From: CAYVTM01 sp964454645 | Lineage (GTDB): Bacteria; Bacteroidota; Bacteroidia; Sphingobacteriales; Sphingobacteriaceae | DNA length: 64,000 bases | Direction of reading: 5' to 3' | NCBI GenBank assembly: GCA_964454645.1 | Contig: CAYVTM010000009.1 | Coordinates: 21,929 to 85,928 of the forward strand | Position numbers and translations under genes: made by a program | The notes under the pieces: model-generated | What the model saw: the letters and a program-made list of their open reading frames with translations, nothing else | The model's database searches: none | Told to the model about the DNA's origin: nothing | In this document: positions 16,964 to 25,280 of the stretch, piece after piece | How the letters are laid out: the number at the start of each line of letters is the position of its first letter | Position numbering within the stretch: the first letter of the stretch is position 1

Positions 16964-17386
16964 CTATAAATATGATTTAATGGTAGTGAGTACCTGATCC
17001 ATATCAACAGGTTTGTTAAAGTATTCACGCATCCCGGCAGAGACCACCTGTAATTTAGCGTCCATAGACATGTCGCCTGTTAATGCAAATACCGGTACCG
17101 ACTCGTATTCTCTGATTCTTTTAATTTCCCGGGTTGCCTGAATACCATCCATGGTAGGCATGTGAATATCCATCAGGATAAAATCGTAGCGAGGGAAAGC
17201 ACTCATAGCCATGTCTATTGCCTGCAAACCATCGTAAGCAACATCAACCTTAAAGCCACAAATAACAAACAGACGTTCGGACGTACGTTGAACAATCTTA
17301 TCATCATCAACAAGCAATACTTTCAACAGCCTGTTATGATTATACTCAATAAAAAAATCTTTTAAACTCTGATCCATAAATAACAT
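16964..17386 (-). CDS. Single-domain response regulator (CheY-like)
   Basis: A 140-residue receiver-only protein. Key residues are the acidic pocket in LLVDDDK (about 25-30), the phosphoacceptor Asp73 in LMDIHMPTMDG, Thr103 in ALTGDM, and Lys125 in FNKPVD. There is no output domain, so it acts by protein contact or in a phosphorelay. A second possible start is three codons in (17377), giving MDQSLKDFF. No histidine kinase gene is adjacent. The GDM instead of GYM at the switch region is unremarkable. Confidence 0.88.
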   Translation of the reverse strand: MLFMDQSLKDFFIEYNHNRLLKVLLVDDDKIVQRTSERLFVICGFKVDVAYDGLQAIDMAMSAFPRYDFILMDIHMPTMDGIQATREIKRIREYESVPVFALTGDMSMDAKLQVVSAGMREYFNKPVDMDQVLTTIKSYL

Positions 17387-17491
17387 TAAAAAAGAGTATC
17401 AACCCTTATGCTTGAGTTAAAGGGGTAATAATACTAAAAAAAAGAATCATTGAGAGCTAAAATTCCGAGAATATCAAAATATTCAGAAATA

Positions 17492-17499
17492 CAAATGTA
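17492..17499 (-). promoter_or_regulatory. Putative -7 box for the response regulator
   Basis: On the minus strand this reads TACATTTG, a full match to TAnnTTTG, about 105 bases before the gene. No matching -33 box is at the right spacing. Confidence 0.45.
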
Positions 17500-17651
17500 T
17501 AAACATTTATCAATCTTAAAAATGTCCAAATAATTGCAATTATTCCATTTAACGATGATTTTCAAAAAATCCTATTCAGGAAGTATATAGCTTATAAATA
17601 ATTTAGTACATTTAGCCACCCTATTTCACTTAATTAAATTTCTAAACACTT

Positions 17652-18089
17652 ATGCAACTTAGCCAATTTACAGATTTTGGACTACGTGTCCTGATCTATT
17701 TAGCCCAAAGGCCCGGCGGTAATCCGGCAACAATTACCGAACTGTCCAGTCAATTTAATATTTCACGCAATCACTTAGTTAAGATTATTCAATTTTTGTC
17801 GAAACATCAGGTATTAGATGCTCAAAGGGGGCGTAAGGGCGGACTCCGCTTAGCACATGCCAGCGATGAGTTACGGATTGGAAATCTGGTAAAACTTTTA
17901 GAGAGAAAAAATGAGTTATTCGATTGCCGGATTGCTCCTTGTTTCTTATTCGGACATTGTGTTTTCAAGGATGTTATGGAAAAAGCGCATGCCGATTTTT
18001 TCAAATCCCTTAATCAATACACTCTTACAGACCTGGTTCAATCTCCTGCAAAAGAGAGGCTGGCTCATGCTTATAGTCTTATTTCCTGA
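17652..18089 (+). CDS. Rrf2-family regulator with NsrR-type cysteines
   Basis: A 145-residue Rrf2-family repressor. The N-terminus (MQLSQFTDFGLRVLIYLA) and the recognition region (NISRNHLVKIIQFLSK) are typical. Cysteines 92, 97 and 103 have the spacing Cx4Cx5C, the same as the Fe-S ligands of E. coli NsrR (C91, C96, C102). It therefore probably binds an Fe-S cluster and senses nitric oxide. No nitric-oxide detoxification gene is beside it. Its 3' end overlaps the convergent SpoIID gene by 11 bases. Confidence 0.88.
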   Translation: MQLSQFTDFGLRVLIYLAQRPGGNPATITELSSQFNISRNHLVKIIQFLSKHQVLDAQRGRKGGLRLAHASDELRIGNLVKLLERKNELFDCRIAPCFLFGHCVFKDVMEKAHADFFKSLNQYTLTDLVQSPAKERLAHAYSLIS

Positions 18090-19221
18090 GTGTATCTTCC
18101 GGGTCTAAATATCGTACATCATCTATTCTTACTTCGGTATAATAATGATGTACGATATCTTCAAATGTATAGCCTAATTGTGCCATACGTATAGCGCCTT
18201 CCTGACACATACCTACACCATGCCCAAATCCCCTGCCTTTTAATACAACATAATTGTCCTGCTCTTCGATATCAAAAAAAGTTGAGCGTAATTTAAAATC
18301 GGTACGCAGATCTTTATAACTTACCGTGCAACATGGCATATATACTGTCCGCATAGGAATACTACTCACACAAACACTGTCGATATGAGTTCCTGTTTTT
18401 TTTGAAAGGTAATCTACCCATGTAGTTTTATTGATTACTTTTTCCCAATGTGCCTGTTTCTCATTCACACAAAAAGTATCTCTTACCGAACGCAAATAGC
18501 TTCGGGGTTTGGACCATATATCTTCCGAATTCATGGTTTGCCCGCCACAGTTGGCATGGAATACGGACTCTATCAATTGATAGCCGGCATCAATAATAAC
18601 TAAGTTGGCAGTAGAATCAACTGCCGGCTTTATTAACATATTGAACCTGTTTTTACCGTGGTATACCTGACAATGCACCTTATCACATAATTCAAAGCCT
18701 TCCGCTTTATGGCGGTCCAGATGCTTGAGTGCATAAGTGCGACAAATGATACCCTGCACTTTTAAGAGTTCCGGAAACTTTACAAAACCAATTTCCGATT
18801 CTACAACTCCGGCAACATAATTATCGAGATATACTTCGTTGTATAATGCCAGAATTCCCGAAGACGCTTTAATTTCCAGGTTATTTTCATAAATCGAAGA
18901 TTTAGCTTTGGGTGCAATTACATTGAGCCTGAAATTAGATAATGAATCGAAACTGAGTAATTTCAATGATTTATAGGCTCCGATAACTGTGCTGTTTTTT
19001 TTCAACTGTATCTTCCCTTCCTTGTAAGTAAACGTAATACGATCGGATGAGTTAAGTTTAGAAAGAGTATCGGATTGATTCAGAATATAATATTCTCCCT
19101 GAAAGGAAGATAGCTGCACTTCACTGGCTTTGGTCTCCGCTAAAATACTTACACGAACATATTTTGCGGATACGCTAAAAAAAGAAAATAAGAGAATTAA
19201 TATAATCGCTATTCTTTTCAT
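18079..19221 (-). CDS. SpoIID/LytB-domain secreted protein
   Basis: A 380-residue protein with an N-terminal signal peptide (about residues 1-19). The SpoIID/LytB domain follows, with LDNYVAGVVESEIG, GIICRTYALKH, FHANCGGQTMNSEDIW and the end motif GFGHGVGMCQEGAIRMAQLGYTFEDIVHHYY. SpoIID is a lytic transglycosylase that acts on denuded glycan strands; in non-sporulating Bacteroidota the homologues are thought to work in peptidoglycan turnover. The start overlaps the stop of lpxB by 4 bases, so it belongs to the surE-lpxB operon. Confidence 0.9.
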   Translation of the reverse strand: MKRIAIILILLFSFFSVSAKYVRVSILAETKASEVQLSSFQGEYYILNQSDTLSKLNSSDRITFTYKEGKIQLKKNSTVIGAYKSLKLLSFDSLSNFRLNVIAPKAKSSIYENNLEIKASSGILALYNEVYLDNYVAGVVESEIGFVKFPELLKVQGIICRTYALKHLDRHKAEGFELCDKVHCQVYHGKNRFNMLIKPAVDSTANLVIIDAGYQLIESVFHANCGGQTMNSEDIWSKPRSYLRSVRDTFCVNEKQAHWEKVINKTTWVDYLSKKTGTHIDSVCVSSIPMRTVYMPCCTVSYKDLRTDFKLRSTFFDIEEQDNYVVLKGRGFGHGVGMCQEGAIRMAQLGYTFEDIVHHYYTEVRIDDVRYLDPEDTLRK

Positions 19222-20324
19222 TTCATAAATCCTTGTATAAATGCTGCTGCCTTTTGTGATGCTCCCGGCTCTCCCACCTTGTCTGCCAATTCCGAATAAT
19301 CTGCTTCCATTTTTTTTCTATAACTTGTATCCGACAAGATACGACCGAGCTCAGCTTTTATTTTTTGTTCGGAACAGTCATCCTGAATAAGCTCCGTAAC
19401 AATTTTCCTATCGACAATAAGATTTACCAAAGAGATAAAACGAATTTTAATTAAAAAACGTGCAATGCTTACCGACAATGCATTTGCTTTGTAACAAACC
19501 ACCTGTGGAACTTTAAACAAAGCCGTTTCGAGTGTAGCGGTTCCCGATGTAACGAGTGCTGCATCGGCATGTTTGAGTATATCGTAGGTTTGATTGAAAA
19601 TTAAACGAGTATTCTCTATGCCTGAAAACGACTGATAATAGGATAGATCAAAACCCGGAGCTGCTGCAACAATGAATGTATAATCGGGAAAATGTTTTAC
19701 CACTTTCAACATTTCAGGGAGGATTCGCTTCAATTCCATCGCCCTGCTCCCGGGAAGAATGGCAATAATTTTTTTAGCTTCCAACTCATATTTCATTCTG
19801 AAATCGGGATCGAAAGAATAGTTTATAATAGCATCCATTAAGGGGTTTCCAACATAATTTACTTCGTAGCCGAACTTCTTATAAAAATCAACTTCAAAGG
19901 GAAGGATTACCAACATGTGATCAATCAAACGTTTTATCGTATGAACACGTTTTTGATTCCATGCCCATATTTTCGGAGAGATATAATAACAGGTTCTTAT
20001 TCCAATGTTTTTTGCAAACTCCGCAACACGAAGATTAAACCCGGGAAAGTCAATAAAAATAACCATGTCGGGGTTGTAGCTTTGCAGATCTTCTTTGCAA
20101 GCATTGAGGTTTCGAAAAATACTACGCAGATGGAGGGCTACTTCGACAAATCCCATGTAAGAAAGTGTTCGGAAATGCTTTACCAGGGTTCCGCCTTCTG
20201 CTGCCATCAAACCGCCACCATAAAAACGAAATTCTGCCTGAGCATCGTTTGCTTTTATAGCACGCATCAAATTAGAACCATGTAAATCTCCGGAAGCTTC
20301 GCCGGCAATTAAATAGTATTTCAT
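19218..20324 (-). CDS. lpxB: Lipid-A-disaccharide synthase
   Basis: A 368-residue glycosyltransferase (GT19) that joins UDP-diacylglucosamine and lipid X in lipid A synthesis at the inner membrane. Diagnostic features are the N-terminal AGEASGDLHGSNLM (residues 7-20), GGGLMAAEG, FIDFPGFNLRVA, YYISPKIWAWNQKR and GSRAMELKRILPEM, and the late motif LVTSGTATLETAL. The length is normal. It overlaps the small membrane protein gene upstream and the SpoIID gene downstream by 4 bases each. Confidence 0.95.
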   Translation of the reverse strand: MKYYLIAGEASGDLHGSNLMRAIKANDAQAEFRFYGGGLMAAEGGTLVKHFRTLSYMGFVEVALHLRSIFRNLNACKEDLQSYNPDMVIFIDFPGFNLRVAEFAKNIGIRTCYYISPKIWAWNQKRVHTIKRLIDHMLVILPFEVDFYKKFGYEVNYVGNPLMDAIINYSFDPDFRMKYELEAKKIIAILPGSRAMELKRILPEMLKVVKHFPDYTFIVAAAPGFDLSYYQSFSGIENTRLIFNQTYDILKHADAALVTSGTATLETALFKVPQVVCYKANALSVSIARFLIKIRFISLVNLIVDRKIVTELIQDDCSEQKIKAELGRILSDTSYRKKMEADYSELADKVGEPGASQKAAAFIQGFMK

Positions 20325-20578
20325 TTTTTTAAATAGATAAACGCAAATAGCAATGCATATACAAAGGTGCTGAACAAAATTCCCCTTGCCAACTTATCTT
20401 TATCTTTCTTAATGGCAAATCTAAAGATCAATACATTTGCTCCGATGCACAGAATATAAAAAAAGTTTTTAGAAAAACGATGTCCCCCTCCTTCCAATAC
20501 AAGATCGCCCAGAAAAAAAACAAGAGCAGGAAGTACAAGCCCGTAGAGTAGTCCCAAAATAAATTTATCCTTCATCAT
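20321..20578 (-). CDS. Small membrane protein between surE and lpxB
   Basis: An 85-residue protein with three hydrophobic segments (about residues 6-24, 40-55 and 66-82). The start at 20578 lies 2 bases after the surE stop; a start at 20596 would overlap surE. The end overlaps lpxB by 4 bases, so it is fully embedded in the operon. Similar small proteins sit between surE and lpxB in other Bacteroidota as far as I recall. Function unknown. Confidence 0.75.
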   Translation of the reverse strand: MMKDKFILGLLYGLVLPALVFFLGDLVLEGGGHRFSKNFFYILCIGANVLIFRFAIKKDKDKLARGILFSTFVYALLFAFIYLKK

Positions 20579-20580
20579 AA

Positions 20581-21357
20581 TTATTCCCAATTCCATTTAG
20601 AAAGTTCTTCAATCGCTTTGTATGCTGTAAAGTCGAACTGAACGGGCACTACCGAAACATAATTATTTGCCAAAGCCCATTCATCGGTATCTTCAGCATC
20701 TTCAAAATTCACAAATTCTCCTGTCAGCCAATAATATTTGCGACGATGCGGATCCATACGCTCATCAAACTCTTCTTTCCATTTAGCTATTGCCTGACGG
20801 CAGACACGTATCCCTTTCAGTTCTTCGTAGGAACTTACATAAGGAAAATTCACATTTAGTAATGATCCTTGCGGAAGCCCGTTTTTCAATACTTTTTCGG
20901 CTATGATTTTCACATATTTCTGCAAAGGAGAGAAATCGGCATCCGCAGAAAAATTACTAAACGAAAAACCAATAGAAGGAATACCTTCAATAGCCCCTTC
21001 CATTGCAGCCGACATCGTACCCGAATAAATTACATTGATGGAGGAATTGGAACCATGGTTAATTCCGGAAACCAATAGGTCGGGTTTGCGATACAACACT
21101 TTGTTGACAGCCAATTTCACACAATCGACCGGAGTTCCCGAGCATTGATAGGATTCTATTCCTGCGTATAAATCAACTTTATCTAAACGTAAAGGCTTTG
21201 CTATGGTAATGGCATGACCCATTCCCGACTGCGGACTATCGGGAGCAACGATAACAACATCTCCCAGTTCTTTCATTAAATAAGCTAATACCTGTATTCC
21301 ATGTGCGGTAATCCCGTCGTCATTAACAACAAGGATTGTAGGACGTTTTTCTTTCAT
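20581..21357 (-). CDS. surE: 5'/3'-nucleotidase SurE
   Basis: A 258-residue metal-dependent phosphatase of nucleoside monophosphates. The metal-binding acidic pair is in VVNDDGITAHGI (Asp14, Asp15), the serine in APDSPQSGMGHAIT, and the Asn in VSGINHGSNSSINVIYSGTMSAAMEG. All expected motifs are present. It opens a minus-strand operon with the small membrane protein, lpxB and the SpoIID-like gene. A TATTTTCG sequence (21370-21363) may be its -7 box, but it is only a TAnnTTyG variant. Confidence 0.93.
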   Translation of the reverse strand: MKEKRPTILVVNDDGITAHGIQVLAYLMKELGDVVIVAPDSPQSGMGHAITIAKPLRLDKVDLYAGIESYQCSGTPVDCVKLAVNKVLYRKPDLLVSGINHGSNSSINVIYSGTMSAAMEGAIEGIPSIGFSFSNFSADADFSPLQKYVKIIAEKVLKNGLPQGSLLNVNFPYVSSYEELKGIRVCRQAIAKWKEEFDERMDPHRRKYYWLTGEFVNFEDAEDTDEWALANNYVSVVPVQFDFTAYKAIEELSKWNWE

Positions 21358-21410
21358 CGCTACGAAAATACAAATTGATTTTGTAATTGAGAATTACTTC
21401 CTGCTGCACT

Positions 21411-23330
21411 TTATTTTCGGCTGTCTTTTATTTCATTGACCACTTCCGGATCGAGCAAAGTTGAAGTATCGCCTAAATTTGCAATGTCGCCTTCGGCAAT
21501 CTTTCGTAAAATCCTTCGCATAATTTTTCCGGAACGGGTCTTGGGTAGATTTTTAACGAACTGAATTTTGTCGGGACGCGCAATCGGGCCAATTACCCTG
21601 CTTACAGTCATCCCGATATCTTTAGCGGTAAGTTCGGGATCGTGTAAATGTTCATCACAGATAACAAAAGCATAGATTCCCTGTCCTTTAATATCGTGCG
21701 GAAATCCTACCACCGCCGATTCTATAACATCACTGTGCGAATTGATGGCACTTTCCACTTCTGCGGTACCTATACGATGCCCCGAGACATTAATGACATC
21801 ATCTACTCTTCCCGTAATACGGTAATACCCGTCTTCATCACGCAGGCATCCGTCTCCCGTAAAATATAGATTATCGTAACTGGCAAAATAAGAAGTCCGG
21901 CAACGCTCATGATCACCATAGGTGGTGCGGATCATTCCGGGCCAGGGAAATCGGATACATAAATTTCCGGATAGCCCATTTCCTTCTACAATATTTCCTT
22001 TCTCATCAAGCACAACAGGTTGTATGCCGGGTAAGGGCAGGCAAGCATAGGAGGGTTTTGTAGGAGTAATCCCGGCTAGTGCAGAGATCATAATCCCTCC
22101 GTTTTCCGTTTGCCACCAGGTATCCACTATCGGGCATTTCTTTTTGCCGATATTTTCATTGAACCAATGCCACGCTTCTTCATTAATAGGCTCTCCCACA
22201 GAGCCTAAAACTTTCAGGCTTTTCAGGCTTTTGTTACTGACAGGTTCTAATCCGAATTGCATTAAAGAGCGTATAGCCGTTGGAGAAGTATATAATATAT
22301 TGACCTTATATTTATCGACAATCTCCCAGTACCTTCCCGCATCGGGCCAGGTAGGGACCCCTTCAAACATCAGACTGGTAGCACCCTGTAATAAAGGTCC
22401 GTAGATAACATACGAATGACCGGTAATCCAACCGATATCCGCTGTACAAAAGAAGATATCGCCCGCCCGGTATTGAAAAACATTTTGAAAAGTATAACCG
22501 GTATAAACCATATATCCTCCACAGGTATGAACAACACCTTTGGGTTTACCGGTAGACCCCGAAGTATATAAGATAAAAAGAGGTTCTTCGGCATCCATCC
22601 ATTCCGGGTCACAATGGGTTTGTCCCGCCATTTGTGCATCCTTCATCTCATTCTCCCACCAAACATCCCTTCCTTTTTGCATGGCTGTAGAAGTACGGCT
22701 ATGTGTTAATACAATTACCCGCTCTACAAAGGAGCATTCATCGAGGGCATCGTCTATAATATTTTTAAGCGGGATAATTTTCCCTGCCCGAAAACCACCA
22801 TCCGCAGTAATTACCAAATTACAAGAAGCATCCTTGATGCGATCGCTGATTGAATGAGCAGAAAACCCACCGAAAATAACCGAATGTATTGCTCCAATAC
22901 GAGCACAAGCCAATACAGCTACCGCCAATTCGGGAACCATAGGCATATAAATACAGATACGATCACCTTTTTTAGCGCCGTTCCGTTTCAGTACATTCGC
23001 CATCAGAGAAACCTGACGGTGTAATTCTTTATAACTTATTTCCCGATGTGCCTCTGATGGGTCGTTAGGCTCCCAGATGATTGCAGGTTGATTTCCCTTT
23101 TCCTCCAAATGCCGGTCTAAAATATTATAAGTGATATTGGTTTTTCCTCCTATAAACCATTGTATGGAAGGTTCTTTGAAATTCCAGTCCAATACCTTAT
23201 CCCATCTTTTATGCCAATGAAAGTGTCCGGCAATCTCCGCCCAAAAACCTTCGGGCTTCTCAATACTCAGCGCATATTGCTCCTCATACTCTTGAAAGGT
23301 ATTTATCTTAAATTTGACCTTATTTTCCAT
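21411..23330 (-). CDS. acs: Acetyl-CoA synthetase
   Basis: A 639-residue AMP-forming acyl-CoA synthetase of the acetate subfamily. The motifs are the P-loop YTSGSTGKPKGVVH, the acetate-pocket region VDTWWQTENGG, YFTGDGCLRDEDGYYRITGR and the acetylatable lysine in RSGKIMRR (about residue 607). The length is right for Acs. It converts acetate, ATP and CoA to acetyl-CoA. It stands alone: the next gene downstream, surE, is 53 bases away on the same strand and may have its own promoter. Confidence 0.95.
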   Translation of the reverse strand: MENKVKFKINTFQEYEEQYALSIEKPEGFWAEIAGHFHWHKRWDKVLDWNFKEPSIQWFIGGKTNITYNILDRHLEEKGNQPAIIWEPNDPSEAHREISYKELHRQVSLMANVLKRNGAKKGDRICIYMPMVPELAVAVLACARIGAIHSVIFGGFSAHSISDRIKDASCNLVITADGGFRAGKIIPLKNIIDDALDECSFVERVIVLTHSRTSTAMQKGRDVWWENEMKDAQMAGQTHCDPEWMDAEEPLFILYTSGSTGKPKGVVHTCGGYMVYTGYTFQNVFQYRAGDIFFCTADIGWITGHSYVIYGPLLQGATSLMFEGVPTWPDAGRYWEIVDKYKVNILYTSPTAIRSLMQFGLEPVSNKSLKSLKVLGSVGEPINEEAWHWFNENIGKKKCPIVDTWWQTENGGIMISALAGITPTKPSYACLPLPGIQPVVLDEKGNIVEGNGLSGNLCIRFPWPGMIRTTYGDHERCRTSYFASYDNLYFTGDGCLRDEDGYYRITGRVDDVINVSGHRIGTAEVESAINSHSDVIESAVVGFPHDIKGQGIYAFVICDEHLHDPELTAKDIGMTVSRVIGPIARPDKIQFVKNLPKTRSGKIMRRILRKIAEGDIANLGDTSTLLDPEVVNEIKDSRK

Positions 23331-23590
23331 ATCCTTTATTTAACTATTCAATCAAATTTGCATATTCTTGGGCATAAATTCATAAAAAGAGTATAGCTAA
23401 AATAAGAGATTGATTTTCAGCTATCAAGAAAATAAATACTAAGATTTGCTCAAAAATGGAGCTCATTTGATGCAAACTGCTCAATATTCAATTTTAAGGT
23501 CTTTTGGATAATATCATATTTTTGAAAAAAAATTTCATTTGCCAAAAAAAAACACCATATTTGCAGTCCGAATTTTTAAAACGTACGACC
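23331..23590. other. Divergent intergenic region between acs and rpmB
   Basis: An A/T-rich 260-base spacer between two divergent genes. The only promoter-like element I can point to is CATATTTG at 23556-23563, one base off TAnnTTTG, 27 bases before rpmB. I see no clear box for acs. Confidence 0.4.
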
Positions 23591-23824
23591 ATGTCAAGAG
23601 TTTGTGATTTATCAGGAAAGGCATCAATGAATGGCTTTAAAGTATCTAATTCAAATAGAAAAACGAAGCGTAAATTTTTACCAAACCTAAAGACGAAAAG
23701 ATTTTATATCCCTGAAGAGGATCAGTGGATTACATTGAAAGTTTCGACCTCAGCGTTGAGAACAATCAATAAAAACGGCATTACTGCCTGTATCAACAAG
23801 TATGTAAAAACCGGCAAAATTTAA
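23591..23824 (+). CDS. rpmB: 50S ribosomal protein bL28
   Basis: A 77-residue ribosomal protein starting at the ATG in MSRVCDLSGKASMNGFKVS; this start matches the family, while an upstream in-frame start at 23504 would add an implausible leader. The internal RKTKRKFLPNLKTKRFYIPEED and ITLKVSTSALRTINKNG are typical of bL28. It opens a run rpmB-rpmG-DUF4295-ftsY-rimO that is characteristic of Bacteroidota. Confidence 0.95.
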   Translation: MSRVCDLSGKASMNGFKVSNSNRKTKRKFLPNLKTKRFYIPEEDQWITLKVSTSALRTINKNGITACINKYVKTGKI

Positions 23825-23852
23825 TTAGAAGACCTTATAGCATCAGAATAAA

Positions 23853-24035
23853 ATGGCAAAAAAAGGAAACAGAGTTCAGGTAATTTTAGAATGTACCGAG
23901 CATAAGGATAGTGGTATGGCCGGAATGTCGAGATATATCACAACCAAAAACAAAAAGAACACTACTGAACGATTGGAATTGCGTAAATTCAATCCGGTTT
24001 TGAAAAAAGTAACTGTTCACAAAGAAATTAAGTAA
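23853..24035 (+). CDS. rpmG: 50S ribosomal protein bL33
   Basis: A 60-residue bL33 (MAKKGNRVQVILECTEHK, then RYITTKNKKNTTERLELRKF and the tail VTVHKEIK). The zinc-binding cysteines found in other bL33 proteins are reduced to a single Cys15, the zinc-free form. It lies 28 bases after rpmB. Confidence 0.95.
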   Translation: MAKKGNRVQVILECTEHKDSGMAGMSRYITTKNKKNTTERLELRKFNPVLKKVTVHKEIK

Positions 24036-24084
24036 TTGATAGCATAATCTGCTATTCACCTTTAATCTTTAATCGTATTTAAAA

Positions 24085-24243
24085 ATGGCAAAGAAAGTAG
24101 TTGCATCCTTGAAATCAGGGAAAGGAAAAGAATATTCGAAAGTTATTTCGATGGTAAGATCACCAAAAACAGGCGCTTACTCTTTCAAAGAGATTGTTGT
24201 TCATAACGATCACGTAAAAGACGTTTTGAGCAAAAACAAATAA
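24085..24243 (+). CDS. DUF4295 protein, a Bacteroidota ribosome-associated small protein
   Basis: A 52-residue basic protein, MAKKVVASLKSGKGKEYSKV at the start and DHVKDVLSKNK at the end. It belongs to DUF4295, found in this position after rpmG across Bacteroidota. From memory, a protein of this kind was seen as an extra large-subunit protein (bL38) in the Flavobacterium johnsoniae ribosome; I cannot verify that here. A terminator follows. It is easily missed because of its length. Confidence 0.88.
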   Translation: MAKKVVASLKSGKGKEYSKVISMVRSPKTGAYSFKEIVVHNDHVKDVLSKNK

Positions 24244-24260
24244 AATATTATAGATCTATG

Positions 24261-24297
24261 AAAAGCTTCTTTCGTTCAAGGAAAGGAGCTTTTTTTG
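24261..24297 (+). terminator. Terminator between DUF4295 and ftsY
   Basis: AAAAGCT...CTTTC (24261-24273) pairs with GAAAGGAGCTTTT (24281-24293), ending in a run of seven T. It separates the ribosomal genes from ftsY, possibly as a partial terminator that lowers ftsY expression. Confidence 0.75.
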
Positions 24298-24313
24298 TTA
24301 AACAAAAATCGAT

Positions 24314-25264
24314 ATGGGCATATTTGATTTCTTCGGTTCCAGGAAAAAGGAAAGTTTAGAAAAAGGGCTTGAAAAAACCAAAGAGAGTGTTTTTGGGAAA
24401 ATCACCAAAGCGATTATTGGAAAATCTACCGTCGATGCTGAGGTATTAGATGGGCTGGAAGAGATTCTGATAAGTTCCGATGTAGGTGTTCATACCACAT
24501 TGAAAATCATCGAGCGCATTGAAAAACGAGTATCGAATGATAAATACTTAGATACTTCCGAATTAAATACGATTTTAAGGGAAGAGATTACTAAGCTTCT
24601 GGAAGAGAATAATACCCGCGATTTCAATCATTTCGAAATCCCCGACCATGCAAAACCGTATGTAATAATGGTAGTTGGGGTAAACGGAGTAGGAAAAACA
24701 ACTACGATCGGAAAACTTGCCAATCAATTTAAAAAAGCGGGTAAGAAAGTTGTACTCGGCGCCGGCGATACTTTCCGTGCAGCTGCAACCGAGCAATTAC
24801 ACATTTGGGCAGAGCGTGTAGGTGTGCGTATCGTCTCGCAAAAAATGGGGGCCGACCCTGCTGCAGTTGCTTTCGATACTTTAAAATCGGCTGTTGCCAA
24901 TGGCGAAGATATCGTGCTTATTGATACTGCCGGACGTTTACATAATAAGATAGGCTTGATGAACGAGCTGGGCAAAATTAAGAGTGTAATGCAGAAAGTT
25001 ATTCCCGATGCACCCCATGAAATATTATTGGTACTGGATGCCTCGACCGGACAAAATGCAATTGAACAAGCCAAACAATTTACGGCGGTAACGGAAGTAA
25101 ATGCGTTGGCACTCACCAAATTGGACGGTACAGCAAAGGGCGGAGTGGTCATCGGCATCTCCGATCAGTTCAAGATCCCGGTAAAATACATAGGGGTGGG
25201 TGAAGGTATCGATGATATCCAATTATTTAATAAAGTTACTTTTGTAGAATCTTTATTTAATTAA
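24314..25264 (+). CDS. ftsY: Signal recognition particle receptor FtsY
   Basis: A 316-residue GTPase that docks SRP-ribosome complexes at the membrane. The acidic A domain is almost absent, as is usual in Bacteroidota; the N domain starts at about residue 25. The GTPase motifs are GVNGVGKTTT (about 121-130), DTFRAAATEQL, DTAGRLHN and TKLDGTAKGG. The terminator upstream suggests its own transcription start or read-through. Confidence 0.95.
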   Translation: MGIFDFFGSRKKESLEKGLEKTKESVFGKITKAIIGKSTVDAEVLDGLEEILISSDVGVHTTLKIIERIEKRVSNDKYLDTSELNTILREEITKLLEENNTRDFNHFEIPDHAKPYVIMVVGVNGVGKTTTIGKLANQFKKAGKKVVLGAGDTFRAAATEQLHIWAERVGVRIVSQKMGADPAAVAFDTLKSAVANGEDIVLIDTAGRLHNKIGLMNELGKIKSVMQKVIPDAPHEILLVLDASTGQNAIEQAKQFTAVTEVNALALTKLDGTAKGGVVIGISDQFKIPVKYIGVGEGIDDIQLFNKVTFVESLFN

Positions 25265-25280
25265 GTACAATTCTCTAATC

